The notes: generated by a model not told the origin, from the letters alone. Shown: positions 53,234 to 62,957, counted from the first letter of the stretch. The stretch: 64,000 nt of DNA from JANNVK01 sp031430435 (GCA_031430435.1 JANPBM010000062.1:1-64000); one strand, 5' to 3'. Translations and numbers: made by a program.

Positions 53234-55279
53234 TTATCTTTTATTGACAAGCAAGTTCGGCGAAATATCTATTCTGCCGCTCGGTGTATCGATCCACGTT
53301 CGGAAATCAACGTGAGCGCCGTGTGAACCACCCGTATTTCCCATCACGCCGACCGAATTTCCGACTCCGATTTTTTCGCCTTTGTTGACGGCAATGCTGT
53401 CAAGATGGGCGTAATGCGCATAAACAGGATAATCTTTGCCTTTGTAATTAAAGGTTTGATCGGTTTTAATAATGACGCGGTTGCCATATCCCGAATCACT
53501 GCGGATGGTGTCCGAAACCGTACCGCCAAACCAATTTTTTACTTTGTTGCCCGGTTCATTGACGACATAATCGATGCCCAAATTCACTTTTGCGCCGTTC
53601 GGGACTTTATGTTCTTTGCCGTTGCCGAGAATTGCCGTAACACCGTTTTTCGCCGAATGCGGTCCGTTGACTAAAAAGCCTTCGGTAACGGTCAGATTGC
53701 CAACGCCTGAAACATTGACGTTGTAATGATTTCCGGGTCCGTCGGTAAATTCCGTAAATCCGCGACTGACCGAGGGTTTACCGGTCGTCGAAGGCGTGGT
53801 CGGATTCGTCGGCACAGTTGGCGCAGTCGGGTTTGTCGGCGTGGTCGGTATTTGCGGTTTGACGTTTGTCGAAGTTTGCAAAGCCTTGTAAGTCATTGCC
53901 CCAAGCACCCCGGTTTGTTGAATTTTGTTGTCGAACTGAAAACGCTTGAGAGCATTCTCGGTTTTCGGACCGAACGTGCCGTAACCGTTCCCAATCTCCG
54001 ATTTCGTCATATATCCGCGTTTGACCAATTCATCTTGTAATGACCGCACGATCGGCGAATTTTGATTTGTACGACCGACACCGCTGATAATCTCGTGCAT
54101 CGCATCTTTGGTGGCGGCATCGAATTTTCCGGTTACGGGCAGGTTGTTTTTCTTTTGAAAATCTTCGACCGCACCTTCTGTTTTCGGACCGAAAGTGCCG
54201 TAACCTGTCCCTACTTGCTCTTGCGAAAGATGTCCGAGTTTGACCAACGTATCTTGCAAAGCCTTGACGCTTTCACCTTTGCTTCCGCGTTCTAAACTGA
54301 CATCGCCCGGATTGGTTGTGCCGCCCGCGCCGCCTGATTCTTCGGTGTTTCCGGTGGTCGGAGTCTGTCCGCCGGGAACCGAAGGCGCGCCGCCGAAAAG
54401 CCCGAAACCGGTTGCTTCGTCCATCAAACCTGTCTGCGGAAGTCCGCGTGATTTTTGGAAATCGGCGATTGCGTTCGTGGTGTTTGTTCCCCAACTGCCG
54501 TCGGCAAAACCTTTCTCTTTATCTTTGGCGACAAAGCCTAATTCAATCAGTTTTTTCTGAACTGCTTCGACTCCGCCAAACATTCTGGCACCGACGATTG
54601 CGGTTGCTTCGCGGGCTGTAATCTTGCCGTCTTTGTTCCAGTCAAGCGGGTTTTGGTCGTATGCTTTTGTGCCTTTGGTGAACAAAACGCTGTCGGGCGA
54701 TTTTGGCGAACCCGATAAAATCGAAGTGTAAACGGCTTCGAGTGAATCTAATTTTTTGCCGTTTTGGTGTTGTTCAAGGTATTTTTCAACGTATTTCAGT
54801 TGTTCGACCGATGACATATTGCGAAGTGCGGCGGTGGTGGTTCCCAAACCTTCGGCGGTTGACGGCAAAAATTGGATTAAACCCGTTGCCCCGATCGAAT
54901 TTGTGATTTTCGGATCAAACGTGCCGCCGGTTTCAAAACTCATCGCGGCTAAAATATGTTCGGGCTTGGCGCCTAAACGTCCTGCCATTGCCTCAACGCC
55001 TTTGATAAATTCGGGCGTAACATTCGGGTTGTTTTTAACGCCTTGAATTTGGTTATAATCAAATTTTGTGTTCGGCGGAGCAGCCGATTCAAGTTTGGCT
55101 TGCAAAACTTTTGCATCTGTCCCGACTCGTTCTTGAAAACCTGTCGGCGAACTTATTTGGTTGTTCAATGTTTGCGAAAAAGCACTTGTTTCAGTCTTTG
55201 CTTTCGCCGCTACGGGTTGATTGTTTGTCTCAAAACTCGTGTTTCTTACGCCGCTGTTTCCGTCAATTTTGCCTGCCAT
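53234..55279 (-). CDS. Lytic transglycosylase with three PG-binding domains and degenerate M23 domain, no signal peptide
   Basis: A 681-residue protein. Residues 90-200 are an SLT-type lytic transglycosylase (MSFETGGTFDP with Glu116, then ATGLIQFLPSTAEGLG). Next is a calcium-loop-like DWNKDGKITAREATAIVG, three peptidoglycan-binding type 1 domains (about 235-290, 335-395, 405-465), a Pro/Thr linker and an M23-type domain from about 540. In the M23 part the first zinc His is Asn (AKVNLGIDY) and the HxH pair is HVD (SHGAHVDFR), so zinc peptidase activity is doubtful. No signal peptide: it may be a secretion substrate like FlgJ. Good ribosome-binding site (AAAGGAG). Confidence 0.8.
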   Translation of the reverse strand: MAGKIDGNSGVRNTSFETNNQPVAAKAKTETSAFSQTLNNQISSPTGFQERVGTDAKVLQAKLESAAPPNTKFDYNQIQGVKNNPNVTPEFIKGVEAMAGRLGAKPEHILAAMSFETGGTFDPKITNSIGATGLIQFLPSTAEGLGTTTAALRNMSSVEQLKYVEKYLEQHQNGKKLDSLEAVYTSILSGSPKSPDSVLFTKGTKAYDQNPLDWNKDGKITAREATAIVGARMFGGVEAVQKKLIELGFVAKDKEKGFADGSWGTNTTNAIADFQKSRGLPQTGLMDEATGFGLFGGAPSVPGGQTPTTGNTEESGGAGGTTNPGDVSLERGSKGESVKALQDTLVKLGHLSQEQVGTGYGTFGPKTEGAVEDFQKKNNLPVTGKFDAATKDAMHEIISGVGRTNQNSPIVRSLQDELVKRGYMTKSEIGNGYGTFGPKTENALKRFQFDNKIQQTGVLGAMTYKALQTSTNVKPQIPTTPTNPTAPTVPTNPTTPSTTGKPSVSRGFTEFTDGPGNHYNVNVSGVGNLTVTEGFLVNGPHSAKNGVTAILGNGKEHKVPNGAKVNLGIDYVVNEPGNKVKNWFGGTVSDTIRSDSGYGNRVIIKTDQTFNYKGKDYPVYAHYAHLDSIAVNKGEKIGVGNSVGVMGNTGGSHGAHVDFRTWIDTPSGRIDISPNLLVNKR

Positions 55280-55354
55280 TACTATAACTTTCTCCTTTAA
55301 ATTTATACCTTACCGATTAAATTATCGGAGATTATCGGAAATAGTTTCCTGTTT

Positions 55355-56014
55355 TTATGAACCTTTTTTTAACAAGAGCCGTGAACCGATTGCAAAACTT
55401 GCTTGCCCAAACGTTGTCATTATTTGCCTAACCCATTGAGAAGAAACGTCTTGAGCCGGATTTCCCGTGACGGCGAAAAGCACAATCAAATTAACGATAA
55501 ACAATCCGACTGCCAAATAAGTCGGCGAAGGTTTGAGCGAACGATAAATCAGTTGCAGCAATAAAGCGACATTCGCCAAAGTCGTTACGCCCGACAAAAT
55601 AAAAAACCACGCCCGACCGTGAGTAAAAAAACCGACGTAACCCGCCACCGCCCAAACCGTCGCAGCCAAGACCAGCGGAGTTGTCCAAACGTGCGACAAA
55701 TTCATCGCTTCAACTCGCCGTCGACTTCGCCACAACGCAAACGCAAGAAAAATAAAACCGGCTGAAAGCAACACAAAAAACGAATTATTCAACCCGGGAA
55801 TATCGTTTCCGCCAAAGGCTTGAATCAGTTTCCAAATTGTCTTGAAAACTCCGCCGACAATAATTAAAATTCCGCCGGCATACGCCAAAATGCCGCACAT
55901 TTTGTTTTTACGCGAAACCATCAGAGCAATAAAAAACAATCCGCTCGCAAACAGCACAACCTGCATCACGTCTTGGACGGCAAGCGGTAAATCGATTATA
56001 TCTTTTGTTTGCAT
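55355..56014 (-). CDS. Hypothetical polytopic membrane protein
   Basis: A 219-residue protein with about seven hydrophobic segments (VMQVVLFASGLFFIALMV, CGILAYAGGILIIVGGVF, FFVLLSAGFIFLAFALW, LVLAATVWAVAGYVGFFTH, AWFFILSGVTTLANVALLLQL, YLAVGLFIVNLIVLFAV). No family recognised. The ATG at 56014 gives a soluble start (MQTKDIIDLP); an in-frame ATG at 56044 is possible. It lies between the transglycosylase and the Omp85 gene. Confidence 0.55.
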   Translation of the reverse strand: MQTKDIIDLPLAVQDVMQVVLFASGLFFIALMVSRKNKMCGILAYAGGILIIVGGVFKTIWKLIQAFGGNDIPGLNNSFFVLLSAGFIFLAFALWRSRRRVEAMNLSHVWTTPLVLAATVWAVAGYVGFFTHGRAWFFILSGVTTLANVALLLQLIYRSLKPSPTYLAVGLFIVNLIVLFAVTGNPAQDVSSQWVRQIMTTFGQASFAIGSRLLLKKGS

Positions 56015-56225
56015 AAAATTATTTCGACACAGAAAATCCGACAATCTGTTTATTTGTTTCGGTTTTACTGATTGTTGAACAAAAACGGCGAAATATCAAT
56101 CGAGCTTTTTTCGTTGAGGTTTATGTTTCGAGCAAACTTGTAAAATGCGTTCATCGGTCGGAAGCTCGAAATTAACTTCAAACTCTATCTGTAAATGACG
56201 CGATTTTCAATTAAATCCGGCGAAA

Positions 56226-59200
56226 TTAAAACGCTTGGGTAAATCTGAAATGAAGTTGACCTTGTTTCAGCCGATAAATCGCAGGTTGTCCGACGGCTTG
56301 CGGGATAAAAAATCGCGGCGGGTTCAGTAAATATCCGTAATCGACGGCAAACGTCCCGAACGGAAGTTTTATTCTCGCCCCGAGTCCGACGGTGTTTGTC
56401 CAAATCGCCCGCAGATTCGCGTTAAAAAAATCGTTTGCCGCAACCTGCGGTTTTCTGAAAATGTCGCCCGGACGTTTGAAAACGTTTCCGCCGTCGTAAA
56501 ACGGCACGGCTTGAATGCTTTTGGTGAGCGGAATGCGTGCTTCAATTTGGGCAATCGCCAACGCATTTCCGCCAAACGGAACGGTAAACGGATTGAGAAA
56601 AACTTGTTGTCCGCCGGTGTTGAAAAAATTTCCCTGCGGTTGAAAAGTAATGCGCGGTCCGGCTGATTCAAAGTCAAAACCGCGCAAACCGTTTGAACCG
56701 CCGCTGAAAAATCGTTCGCTGATCGGCAGTGTGCCGTTCAAACTTTGCTGAATCGAAGTTCCCGATAAATTTCGGCGTTTTCCCCAAACATTTGCCGCGC
56801 CGAACGTCAAACTTCCCGCAAAAACAGTATTTCGATATTCGTAAAATGTTTTGTAATTCGCTTGAAATTTTTGAAACGAAATGTTGCCGCCGAGTTGTTC
56901 GAGCGAAGTGTTGTACTCAAGCGTGAGATAACTTCCCTTGGTCGGATCGGACGCATTGTACCGGCACGGATCGCCGATTTCACCTTTTGCAATCAACTCT
57001 AAAACCGAATATTTGCGCGAACAACTCGCCCGCGTATCGCGCACAAAATTTGCCCCGAAACCCGAAATTCGCACTCTCGCATCAGGTCTGAGCAAATCTT
57101 TTATCAGCAAACTTTCAAAATTAAACAGCCGCACATCTTCAAAACGAAAGCGAAAAAATGCTAAACTGCGAGATTTTTTGCTGATTGTCCGCTGAGTTTC
57201 CGCCGTGACGGAAAAGCGATTGATTGTCGGATCGCCGGCAACCCGCCCGAAATCGTCAATCGGTTTGCCGGTCGCATCCAACCTTTGGACAATGCCCAAC
57301 GCGCCGCGGTCGATGGTCGAACGAAAAAAGCGCGTAACGGTCGAATCACGTTGATATTGCACCGAAATACTCAATGGCGCGAACCGATTTTTGCCGTTGC
57401 GGAGAAATCGCGGATCGAGAAAATCCACTTGGATAAGTTGTTGCCGACTGCTCCAGCGAACTCTCGCTCCGCCTTGTTGCAACCGATTAAAAAGATTGGA
57501 ATAACGAATGTCAAAAAAGCCGGAAAGCCCCAAATCGGTCGAATATCCGCCGCCGTAAAGAATCGTTCGCGGCTTTTCTTCTTCGAGATTGACGACAATA
57601 TCGCGTTGACTTTCGCCCGCCGCGTTTTCGCCCGCAGGTTCGGCTTTAATTTCAATTTGCTTAAACGCATCGGTGCTGTAAAGTGTTTGTTCACTTTGAG
57701 ATATGTCGTTTTGTCGTAAAACTTCGTTTGGTTTTAAGGCTAATGCTTTGAAGATTGCTTCGGGTTTGGTGCGATTATTTCCGTTCAGCAAAATCCGGTT
57801 TACGACGACTTTTTTACCTTCTTTTTCAACGTTGTAAATGATTTTTACGCGGTCTTCGCTCGTGGCTTCGTCCTTGCCGAGTTCGACTGTGGACGCATTT
57901 ACAACGGCATCGTAATAACCTTTTTGAGCATACCAGCGGCGCAGATTTTCAACGCCGTTTCGCATTCTCGCCCGCGAAAAATTCTTTCCGAGCAAGTTCG
58001 GTAATTCGTTTTGCAACGTAACTTCGGAAAATTCTTTGCTGCCGATAATCTGTACGTCGTTAATTTTGGTCGGAATTCCTTCTTTGATAACAAACGTGAT
58101 AATAAGTTTTTCGCCTTCGGGCGAGACACCTTGTTTGACCTTCGCCCGCACGTCTCGAAAACCGAGTTCTTTCATCAAAGATTCGACTAATTTGCGGTCG
58201 TCTTCCAAAATTTCGGTGCTGGTGTAACCGCGTCCGTAGCCGAATTGCGGAATAATGCCGAGCGAAGTTGCGGCTTGCGTGTCCAACACCGAAGCGATGT
58301 CGAGAATCGTTAATTTATCGGTTCCTTCGATGCGTAAATCCGCCAAACGCAACCGCCGATTAAGTTCAACTTGGTAATTTACATCGACTGTTTTGTTCGA
58401 CAAATCGCTTCCGCTCAATTCTTGACACAACGATTCCGAGCCGTTTTCTATCGGATTTGTTTCATCTTTCGGCAATTCGGGCGTAACCGCGCAAACCGGA
58501 ATTACTTCGGCAAAAAAATAACCTTTTTCTTGAAACCGATTTCGCAAACGCCGTCCGCCTTCGGTAATCGCCGAATAATCGATTGTTCCTTCGCGCTTTA
58601 TCGGCAACAATTTAACCAAATCTTTTTCGCTGATTTTCTCTTTTTCCGCCTCGATTTTGACATTGATTTTTGCTCCGATTTCACCTTTCAAACCGATTGA
58701 AACGCGATTTGTTTCAGGGTCGAAAATAACTCTCGGCGAATCTATCACGGGCGCCAAATTGTTTTGTTTGATAATTGCCGTGCGGATTTTTGCCACGTCA
58801 TCGTCCAAAAGTTTCTGTGAAAACAAAGCTCCTTTCGTTAATTTCAAAGGCTTTTTGAGCTTTTTCAAATCAAAATCTTTGATGTTAATCTCAAAATTTT
58901 CAACCCGTGATTGCGTATTCGGTTTGACGTTAAAAGTAACTGCAACCCGCGTATCGTTACCTGTAATTTGTTGCGTAAACACGACTTCGGCACTGTAAAA
59001 ACCACGTTCACGCAAATAACCTTGAATCGCATCGGCTTTATTTTTCAAGATTTGATCGGTTACGGTTTCGCCCGCGTTGAGGATGTTGAGTTTCAATAAA
59101 AGTTCGGCTTCGGTTACAGGTTCGCCGACTGTTTCACCGATTTTTATCGATACTTTCTCGGCGTTGGTTTTGCGTTTTATGACAAATCGCAGACCGAGTT

Positions 59201-59519
59201 TACTTGGGTCGGAATCAAACTTTTCAACCTTGGCGGAAACGATTTTGTCCGAATCGTAAAGCGTTTGCAAGGCTTCGCGGATTTTCACCGCCGAATACTT
59301 TTCACCGATAATCGGTTTCAAAATAAGTTTAAATTGTTCGGCGGCGGAAACGTCTCGGTCTGCGCCTTCAAACGCAATCTGAATATCGGAAATCGGCAAA
59401 TTTTCGTATTTTTGTTGGGCAAAAGTAGAAATTGCGGCAAACAAAAACAATCCGCAAAGACGCAGAAATTTTGAGATGTGTTTGTGATAAATAAAACGCT
59501 TCACAATTTTATGATGCAA
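56226..59519 (-). CDS. Omp85/BamA-like outer membrane assembly protein
   Basis: A 1097-residue protein. Signal peptide (FLRLCGLFLFAAISTFAQ), then several POTRA domains over about residues 38-680 (units of the YSAVKIREALQTLYDSDKI and KINDVQIIGSKEFSEVTL type), then a surface antigen barrel from about 690 to the terminal Phe (HFRFTQAF). Motifs LRGFDFESAGPR and PFYDGGNVF are typical of the barrel. BamA inserts outer-membrane proteins; TamA works with TamB. With more than five POTRA domains it is longer than BamA of E. coli. The TamB-like gene is at 16531-21711. Confidence 0.88.
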   Translation of the reverse strand: MHHKIVKRFIYHKHISKFLRLCGLFLFAAISTFAQQKYENLPISDIQIAFEGADRDVSAAEQFKLILKPIIGEKYSAVKIREALQTLYDSDKIVSAKVEKFDSDPSKLGLRFVIKRKTNAEKVSIKIGETVGEPVTEAELLLKLNILNAGETVTDQILKNKADAIQGYLRERGFYSAEVVFTQQITGNDTRVAVTFNVKPNTQSRVENFEINIKDFDLKKLKKPLKLTKGALFSQKLLDDDVAKIRTAIIKQNNLAPVIDSPRVIFDPETNRVSIGLKGEIGAKINVKIEAEKEKISEKDLVKLLPIKREGTIDYSAITEGGRRLRNRFQEKGYFFAEVIPVCAVTPELPKDETNPIENGSESLCQELSGSDLSNKTVDVNYQVELNRRLRLADLRIEGTDKLTILDIASVLDTQAATSLGIIPQFGYGRGYTSTEILEDDRKLVESLMKELGFRDVRAKVKQGVSPEGEKLIITFVIKEGIPTKINDVQIIGSKEFSEVTLQNELPNLLGKNFSRARMRNGVENLRRWYAQKGYYDAVVNASTVELGKDEATSEDRVKIIYNVEKEGKKVVVNRILLNGNNRTKPEAIFKALALKPNEVLRQNDISQSEQTLYSTDAFKQIEIKAEPAGENAAGESQRDIVVNLEEEKPRTILYGGGYSTDLGLSGFFDIRYSNLFNRLQQGGARVRWSSRQQLIQVDFLDPRFLRNGKNRFAPLSISVQYQRDSTVTRFFRSTIDRGALGIVQRLDATGKPIDDFGRVAGDPTINRFSVTAETQRTISKKSRSLAFFRFRFEDVRLFNFESLLIKDLLRPDARVRISGFGANFVRDTRASCSRKYSVLELIAKGEIGDPCRYNASDPTKGSYLTLEYNTSLEQLGGNISFQKFQANYKTFYEYRNTVFAGSLTFGAANVWGKRRNLSGTSIQQSLNGTLPISERFFSGGSNGLRGFDFESAGPRITFQPQGNFFNTGGQQVFLNPFTVPFGGNALAIAQIEARIPLTKSIQAVPFYDGGNVFKRPGDIFRKPQVAANDFFNANLRAIWTNTVGLGARIKLPFGTFAVDYGYLLNPPRFFIPQAVGQPAIYRLKQGQLHFRFTQAF

Positions 59520-59766
59520 ATAAGCAAATATAAGTTTAGCAAAAGTTTAGGTTTACACGAATTGCCGATAAACGTAAAAATTAATCCGCAAACGCAAGTG
59601 AATGTGTGATAAGAAAATTACGGCGAAAAATCGAGTGCTTATTTGGCGCGATCGGGATAGCTGATGTCGGTTGGCAGGTTTGAGGCAGATTGAGCATTGC
59701 AACGAAAGATAATTGCGCATACTTCAGTTTTGCTTTTCGCGGGATAGAAAAGAGTTTGTCGCGTCT

Positions 59767-60269
59767 CATCACTTTTTACTTTTAACCCGTTGTCGTTGAT
59801 ACAGATTTGCCCCGATTTCGTCGTTCATTTTCTCTTCTTTGCGTTCGGCTTCTTTTTTGACGGTTGCCGTCCATTTTTCATGATGGGTTTCGAGTACTTT
59901 CAATTCCTTTGAGGCTTCAGTTAATTTGACCAAGGCTTTATCGACCTCTTGTTTCGCTTTTTCGACAATCATTTGCTGGTTGTCAACTTCGGCTTGAAGT
60001 CTGTTTTCGGTGTCTTTGAGCTTGAGCATATATTCTTTGTGAGCCATCATTTCACTTGCCACAAAACCGGTTTGAATTTTCAAAAACATCTGCTCCCTTT
60101 CCTCTTGTTGACGTTCCTTGATTTCAATCACCAAACCTTTGCGACGTAATAATTCGCGTTCTTCGTCAGCCAATTTTTGCCGACACAACGCCACGAACTC
60201 AGCCGCCTGAGATTTGGCAGTTGCTCGCATATTTTCTACTACTTGCAGACGATATTTAGGTTTAGCCAT
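59767..60269 (-). CDS. SctO/YscO (FliJ-like) coiled-coil stalk protein
   Basis: A 166-residue, strongly helical protein (MAKPKYRLQVVENMRATAKSQAAEF ... DNQQMIVEKAKQEVDKALVKL ... EVDKEKMNDEIGAN-type end). Long coiled coils of this size, next to the SctN/FliI ATPase, fit SctO/FliJ, which rotate with the ATPase. In-frame codons before 60269 translate a repeat element (FILFIPVK), so the ATG at 60269 is preferred. The gene is preceded by the ATPase gene across a 230-base repeat element. Confidence 0.7.
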
Positions 60270-60285
60270 TATTTCAAATACAATT

Positions 60286-60493
60286 TTTACAGGGATGAAG
60301 AGGATAAAGACAGGATAAAAGCCAAACACAAAAAACAAGTAAGCAGGTCAGCATATAAGCAGGCAAGAAGTAAGTATGCAAGTGTTTGCAGTTCCGCCTT
60401 TATGTGGAAAACTTGTGTATTATCAACTACTTATCGCTTAAATGTGTATTTCGATTTATTATTATCCTTCTTCATCTGCTTCATCCCTGTAAA
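60286..60493. repeat. MITE-like element, TTTACAGGGATGAA family, copy 2
   Basis: Left TTTACAGGGATGAAGAGGAT at 60286-60305; right end, read on the minus strand, TTTACAGGGATGAAGCAGAT. Between them are short direct repeats (AAGTAAGCAGG, AAGCAGGCAAG). The element lies between the SctN- and SctO-like genes and ends about 7 bases from the SctN stop. Same ends as 21718-21836. Confidence 0.7.
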
Positions 60494-60499
60494 TAATTC

Positions 60500-61807
60500 T
60501 TAATAAAAAATTCGTTGCAACCGTTCGATTGCTTCTTCGGACGTGCAAGGTTCGTGCGTTCCTTGTTTGAGAAAATTATTGACGGCATCAATTTTTTCGA
60601 TGGCGTAATCGGTGCGTTTGTCGCTGCCTTTTTTATAAGCGCCGATCATAATCAAATCTTTGCCCGCTTCGTAAGTCGCCAAGACTTCGCGTAATTGTTG
60701 CGCCGAATTTCGATGACCTTTTTCCGCGACTGACGACATCACCCGCGAAACCGAATTTCCGATGTCGATTGCGGGATAATGTCCCGATGAAGCAAGCGAC
60801 CGCGAAAGGACGATATGTCCGTCCAAAATCGAACGAGTTTCATCGGCAATCGGTTCGGTCATATCATCGCCTTCGACCAAAACCGTATAAAAAGCGGTAA
60901 TCGAACCTTTGTCGGAATTTCCCGTACGTTCAAGTAAACGCGGCAGTTCAGAGAAAACCGACGGCGGAAACCCTGCCCGAGCAGGCGGTTCACCTGCGGC
61001 AAGTCCGACTTCACGCAACGCCCGTGCAAACCGCGTAACGGAATCCATCATCAGCAAAACTTTTGTGCCTTTATCGCGGAAATGTTCGGCGATCGCCGTA
61101 GCAACATACGCCGCTTTCAGACGAACTAACGACGGTTCGTTTGACGTGGCAACGACCAACACGGAACGTTTCAAGCCTTCTTCGCCCAAATCTTGTTCCA
61201 AAAAATCACGAACTTCACGACCGCGTTCGCCCACGAGACAGATAACATTTACTTCGGCTTCCGTGTTGCGCGCCAACATTCCGAGCGTGGTTGATTTACC
61301 GACACCTGCCGCCGCAAAAATCCCGACCCGCTGACCTTCGCCGACTGTCAAAAGTCCGTCCAACGCCCGCACACCGGTTTTTAATTGACTCAAAACACGT
61401 TGACGTTTCATCGGATCGGGCGGATTCGCCATCACCGAACGTTCGTAACCGTCTTCAATCGGCGGTTTTCCGTCAATCGGATCGCCGAGTCCGCCCAAAA
61501 CGCGACCGAGCAGGGAATCGGACACGCGAACCGACAAAGGTTTTCCCGTCGGCACAACTTCCGCACCCATTTCCACGTCTTGAATTTCGCCGAGCGGCAT
61601 CAAAATAACTTCACTGCCGCTGAATCCGACAACTTCCGCCCGCAAAGGTTTGGTGCGTTTCGGCGAATGAATCAGACAAAGTTCGCCGACGCTTGCTCCC
61701 GGAACTGCCGCCCGAATCAGCAAACCGACTAATTCGGTTACGCGACCGCGAACTTCATAGGGCGAAAGCCAATCAATCGCTTCAATATATGGTTGGAGTG
61801 AAATCAT
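60500..61807 (-). CDS. SctN/FliI-type secretion ATPase
   Basis: A 435-residue hexameric ATPase of the F1-beta type. Walker A GIFAAAGVGKSTTLG near residue 163, VICLVGERGREVRDFLEQ, LMMDSVTRFARALREVGLAAGEPPARAGFPPSVF and DGHIVLSR are diagnostic. It energises export in type III secretion or flagella; sequence alone does not separate the two. The N-terminal beta-barrel begins at the ATG. With SctO-like and TPR chaperone-like neighbours it suggests a type III apparatus; needle, ring and export-gate genes are not in the window. Confidence 0.92.
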   Translation of the reverse strand: MISLQPYIEAIDWLSPYEVRGRVTELVGLLIRAAVPGASVGELCLIHSPKRTKPLRAEVVGFSGSEVILMPLGEIQDVEMGAEVVPTGKPLSVRVSDSLLGRVLGGLGDPIDGKPPIEDGYERSVMANPPDPMKRQRVLSQLKTGVRALDGLLTVGEGQRVGIFAAAGVGKSTTLGMLARNTEAEVNVICLVGERGREVRDFLEQDLGEEGLKRSVLVVATSNEPSLVRLKAAYVATAIAEHFRDKGTKVLLMMDSVTRFARALREVGLAAGEPPARAGFPPSVFSELPRLLERTGNSDKGSITAFYTVLVEGDDMTEPIADETRSILDGHIVLSRSLASSGHYPAIDIGNSVSRVMSSVAEKGHRNSAQQLREVLATYEAGKDLIMIGAYKKGSDKRTDYAIEKIDAVNNFLKQGTHEPCTSEEAIERLQRIFY

Positions 61808-62027
61808 CTTTTAATAATTTACACTAAAATTAAGAAAATCAACCGCGAAAAAGACGAATCGGATGAAAAAAAATATGTTTGGTTAATTTGATGTTTTGCG
61901 TATTCGCCGAAAATCGAAATGTGATTTGCACAACATAAACAGTTTGTAACAACTTATAAAACAAAGAGTTATGTCTTGTTTTCAATTTCCGCTCAAACAA
62001 GTGTTTTCCGGGTTGACGGCAAAATGG

Positions 62028-62056
62028 TTGACAAAATCGGTTTGTCGTGCTAGTCT
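62028..62056 (+). promoter_or_regulatory. Promoter for the ORF preceding the tRNA array
   Basis: TTGACA (62028-62033), 17 bases, then TAGTCT (62051-62056) with an upstream TGC that fits an extended -10. An AGGAG ribosome-binding motif lies at 62093-62097 before the ATG at 62108. A second TTGACA at 62418-62423, with only 15 bases to TAAATA, lies nearer the array. Confidence 0.4.
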
Positions 62057-62107
62057 GATAATCGTTCTGTTGCAATTATTGCACAGAAAATTAGGAGATT
62101 TTATTTA

Positions 62108-62296
62108 ATGCAGAATTGTTGGATACATACAATTAGAAATTCACAAGGTTCGCCCGCAGTTCAAACTGTGCGGGTTTCAAGTAACCTGATGATGTCGGAT
62201 GTGTGTGCCAAAAATAATGATGCGGTTTATAGCCCGAAATTTGGGTTACAAACAAGACTCGGCAGCGATTTTAATCGCAACGAGCAACAGATTTAG
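62108..62296 (+). CDS. Small hypothetical ORF ahead of the tRNA array
   Basis: A 62-residue ORF (MQNCWIHTIRNSQGSPAVQT ... FGLQTRLGSDFNRNEQQI) with a promoter-like sequence and an AGGAG motif 10 bases before the ATG. It ends just before a strong hairpin (GGGAGCGA/TCGCTCCC, 62301-62322). No family recognised. It may be a leader peptide of the array transcript. Confidence 0.4.
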   Translation: MQNCWIHTIRNSQGSPAVQTVRVSSNLMMSDVCAKNNDAVYSPKFGLQTRLGSDFNRNEQQI

Positions 62297-62609
62297 ATAA
62301 GCGGGAGCGATTGTTCTCGCTCCCAAACTATTAAAAACAAAGGTTTTATCCGTTTAGGAGCGATTACGCGAGTTTCTGTTATTTGAAACTTAAGAGTAGT
62401 CGCTCTTTTTGCGTTCTTTGACAATTGAATAATTATTTTAAATAAACGGAAAAGCAGACCGTATAGAGAAGACTTTTTTCCGGCATAAACTTTGGCGAGT
62501 AGGTGCGGAAAAGAATCTTGTTATCCACCCAAAACTGTATGTAAGTATTTGTGTGTCTGCACGACTGCTTTTCTGTTTATATTTTTACACATATCACAAT
62601 TTTAATCAC
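62297..62609 (+). other. Leader region before the tRNA array
   Basis: No gene is visible. It holds the hairpin at 62301-62322, a possible promoter (TTGACA 62418-62423) in GTTCTTTGACAATTGAAT, and a long-range inverted pair AAAAGCAG (62450-62457) with CTGCTTTT (62566-62573) that would loop the 5' leader. Confidence 0.4.
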
Positions 62610-62693
62610 GCGTTGAACGCCGATTGGTCCGGCAAGCTGTCTGTAAAACAGTCGTCCGAAAGGGCATTGGAGGTTCAAATCCTTCTCGACGCA
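62610..62693 (+). tRNA. tRNA-Tyr (GTA)
   Basis: Acceptor GCGTTGA pairs with TCGACGC; anticodon loop CTGTAAA on a GCTGT/ACAGT stem gives anticodon GTA; long variable arm (TCGTCCGAAAGGGCAT), as expected for tRNA-Tyr; T arm GGAGG-TTCAAAT-CCTTC. First of the array. CCA is not encoded. Confidence 0.9.
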
Positions 62694-62770
62694 TCAGTTA
62701 TTATTCCGCATTTCATATTCCAAATCAGCTTCGGATTCATTTTGGAATCTTGAATCTGAAATTTACAAGT

Positions 62771-62843
62771 GTAAGCGAAACTCAAACGGCTGAGTGCCGG
62801 TCTTCCAAACCGGATGTTGCGGGTTCGATTCCCGTCGCTTACT
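62771..62843 (+). tRNA. tRNA-Gly (TCC)
   Basis: Acceptor GTAAGCG/CGCTTAC; anticodon stem CCGGT/ACCGG with loop CTTCCAA gives TCC; T arm CGGGTTCGATTCCCG. Discriminator T fits Gly. Confidence 0.92.
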
Positions 62844-62851
62844 TTTCTCTT

Positions 62852-62923
62852 AGGAATGTAATTTAATCGGCAAAATTTCGGTCTCCAAAACCGACATTCT
62901 CGGTTCAAATCCGAGCGTTCCTG
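62852..62923 (+). tRNA. tRNA-Trp (CCA)
   Basis: Acceptor AGGAATG/CGTTCCT with wobble; anticodon stem TCGGT/ACCGA, loop CTCCAAA, anticodon CCA; discriminator G, as usual for Trp. Confidence 0.9.
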
Positions 62924-62957
62924 TTTTCTCCAAAGGAAAAATCCTCACCTCTCAAAT

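Noticed and set aside
59581..59772. Small ORF of about 62 residues overlapping the SctO-like stop (TGATG)
   Set aside because: No recognisable pattern and composition like a non-coding spacer; the overlap may be chance.
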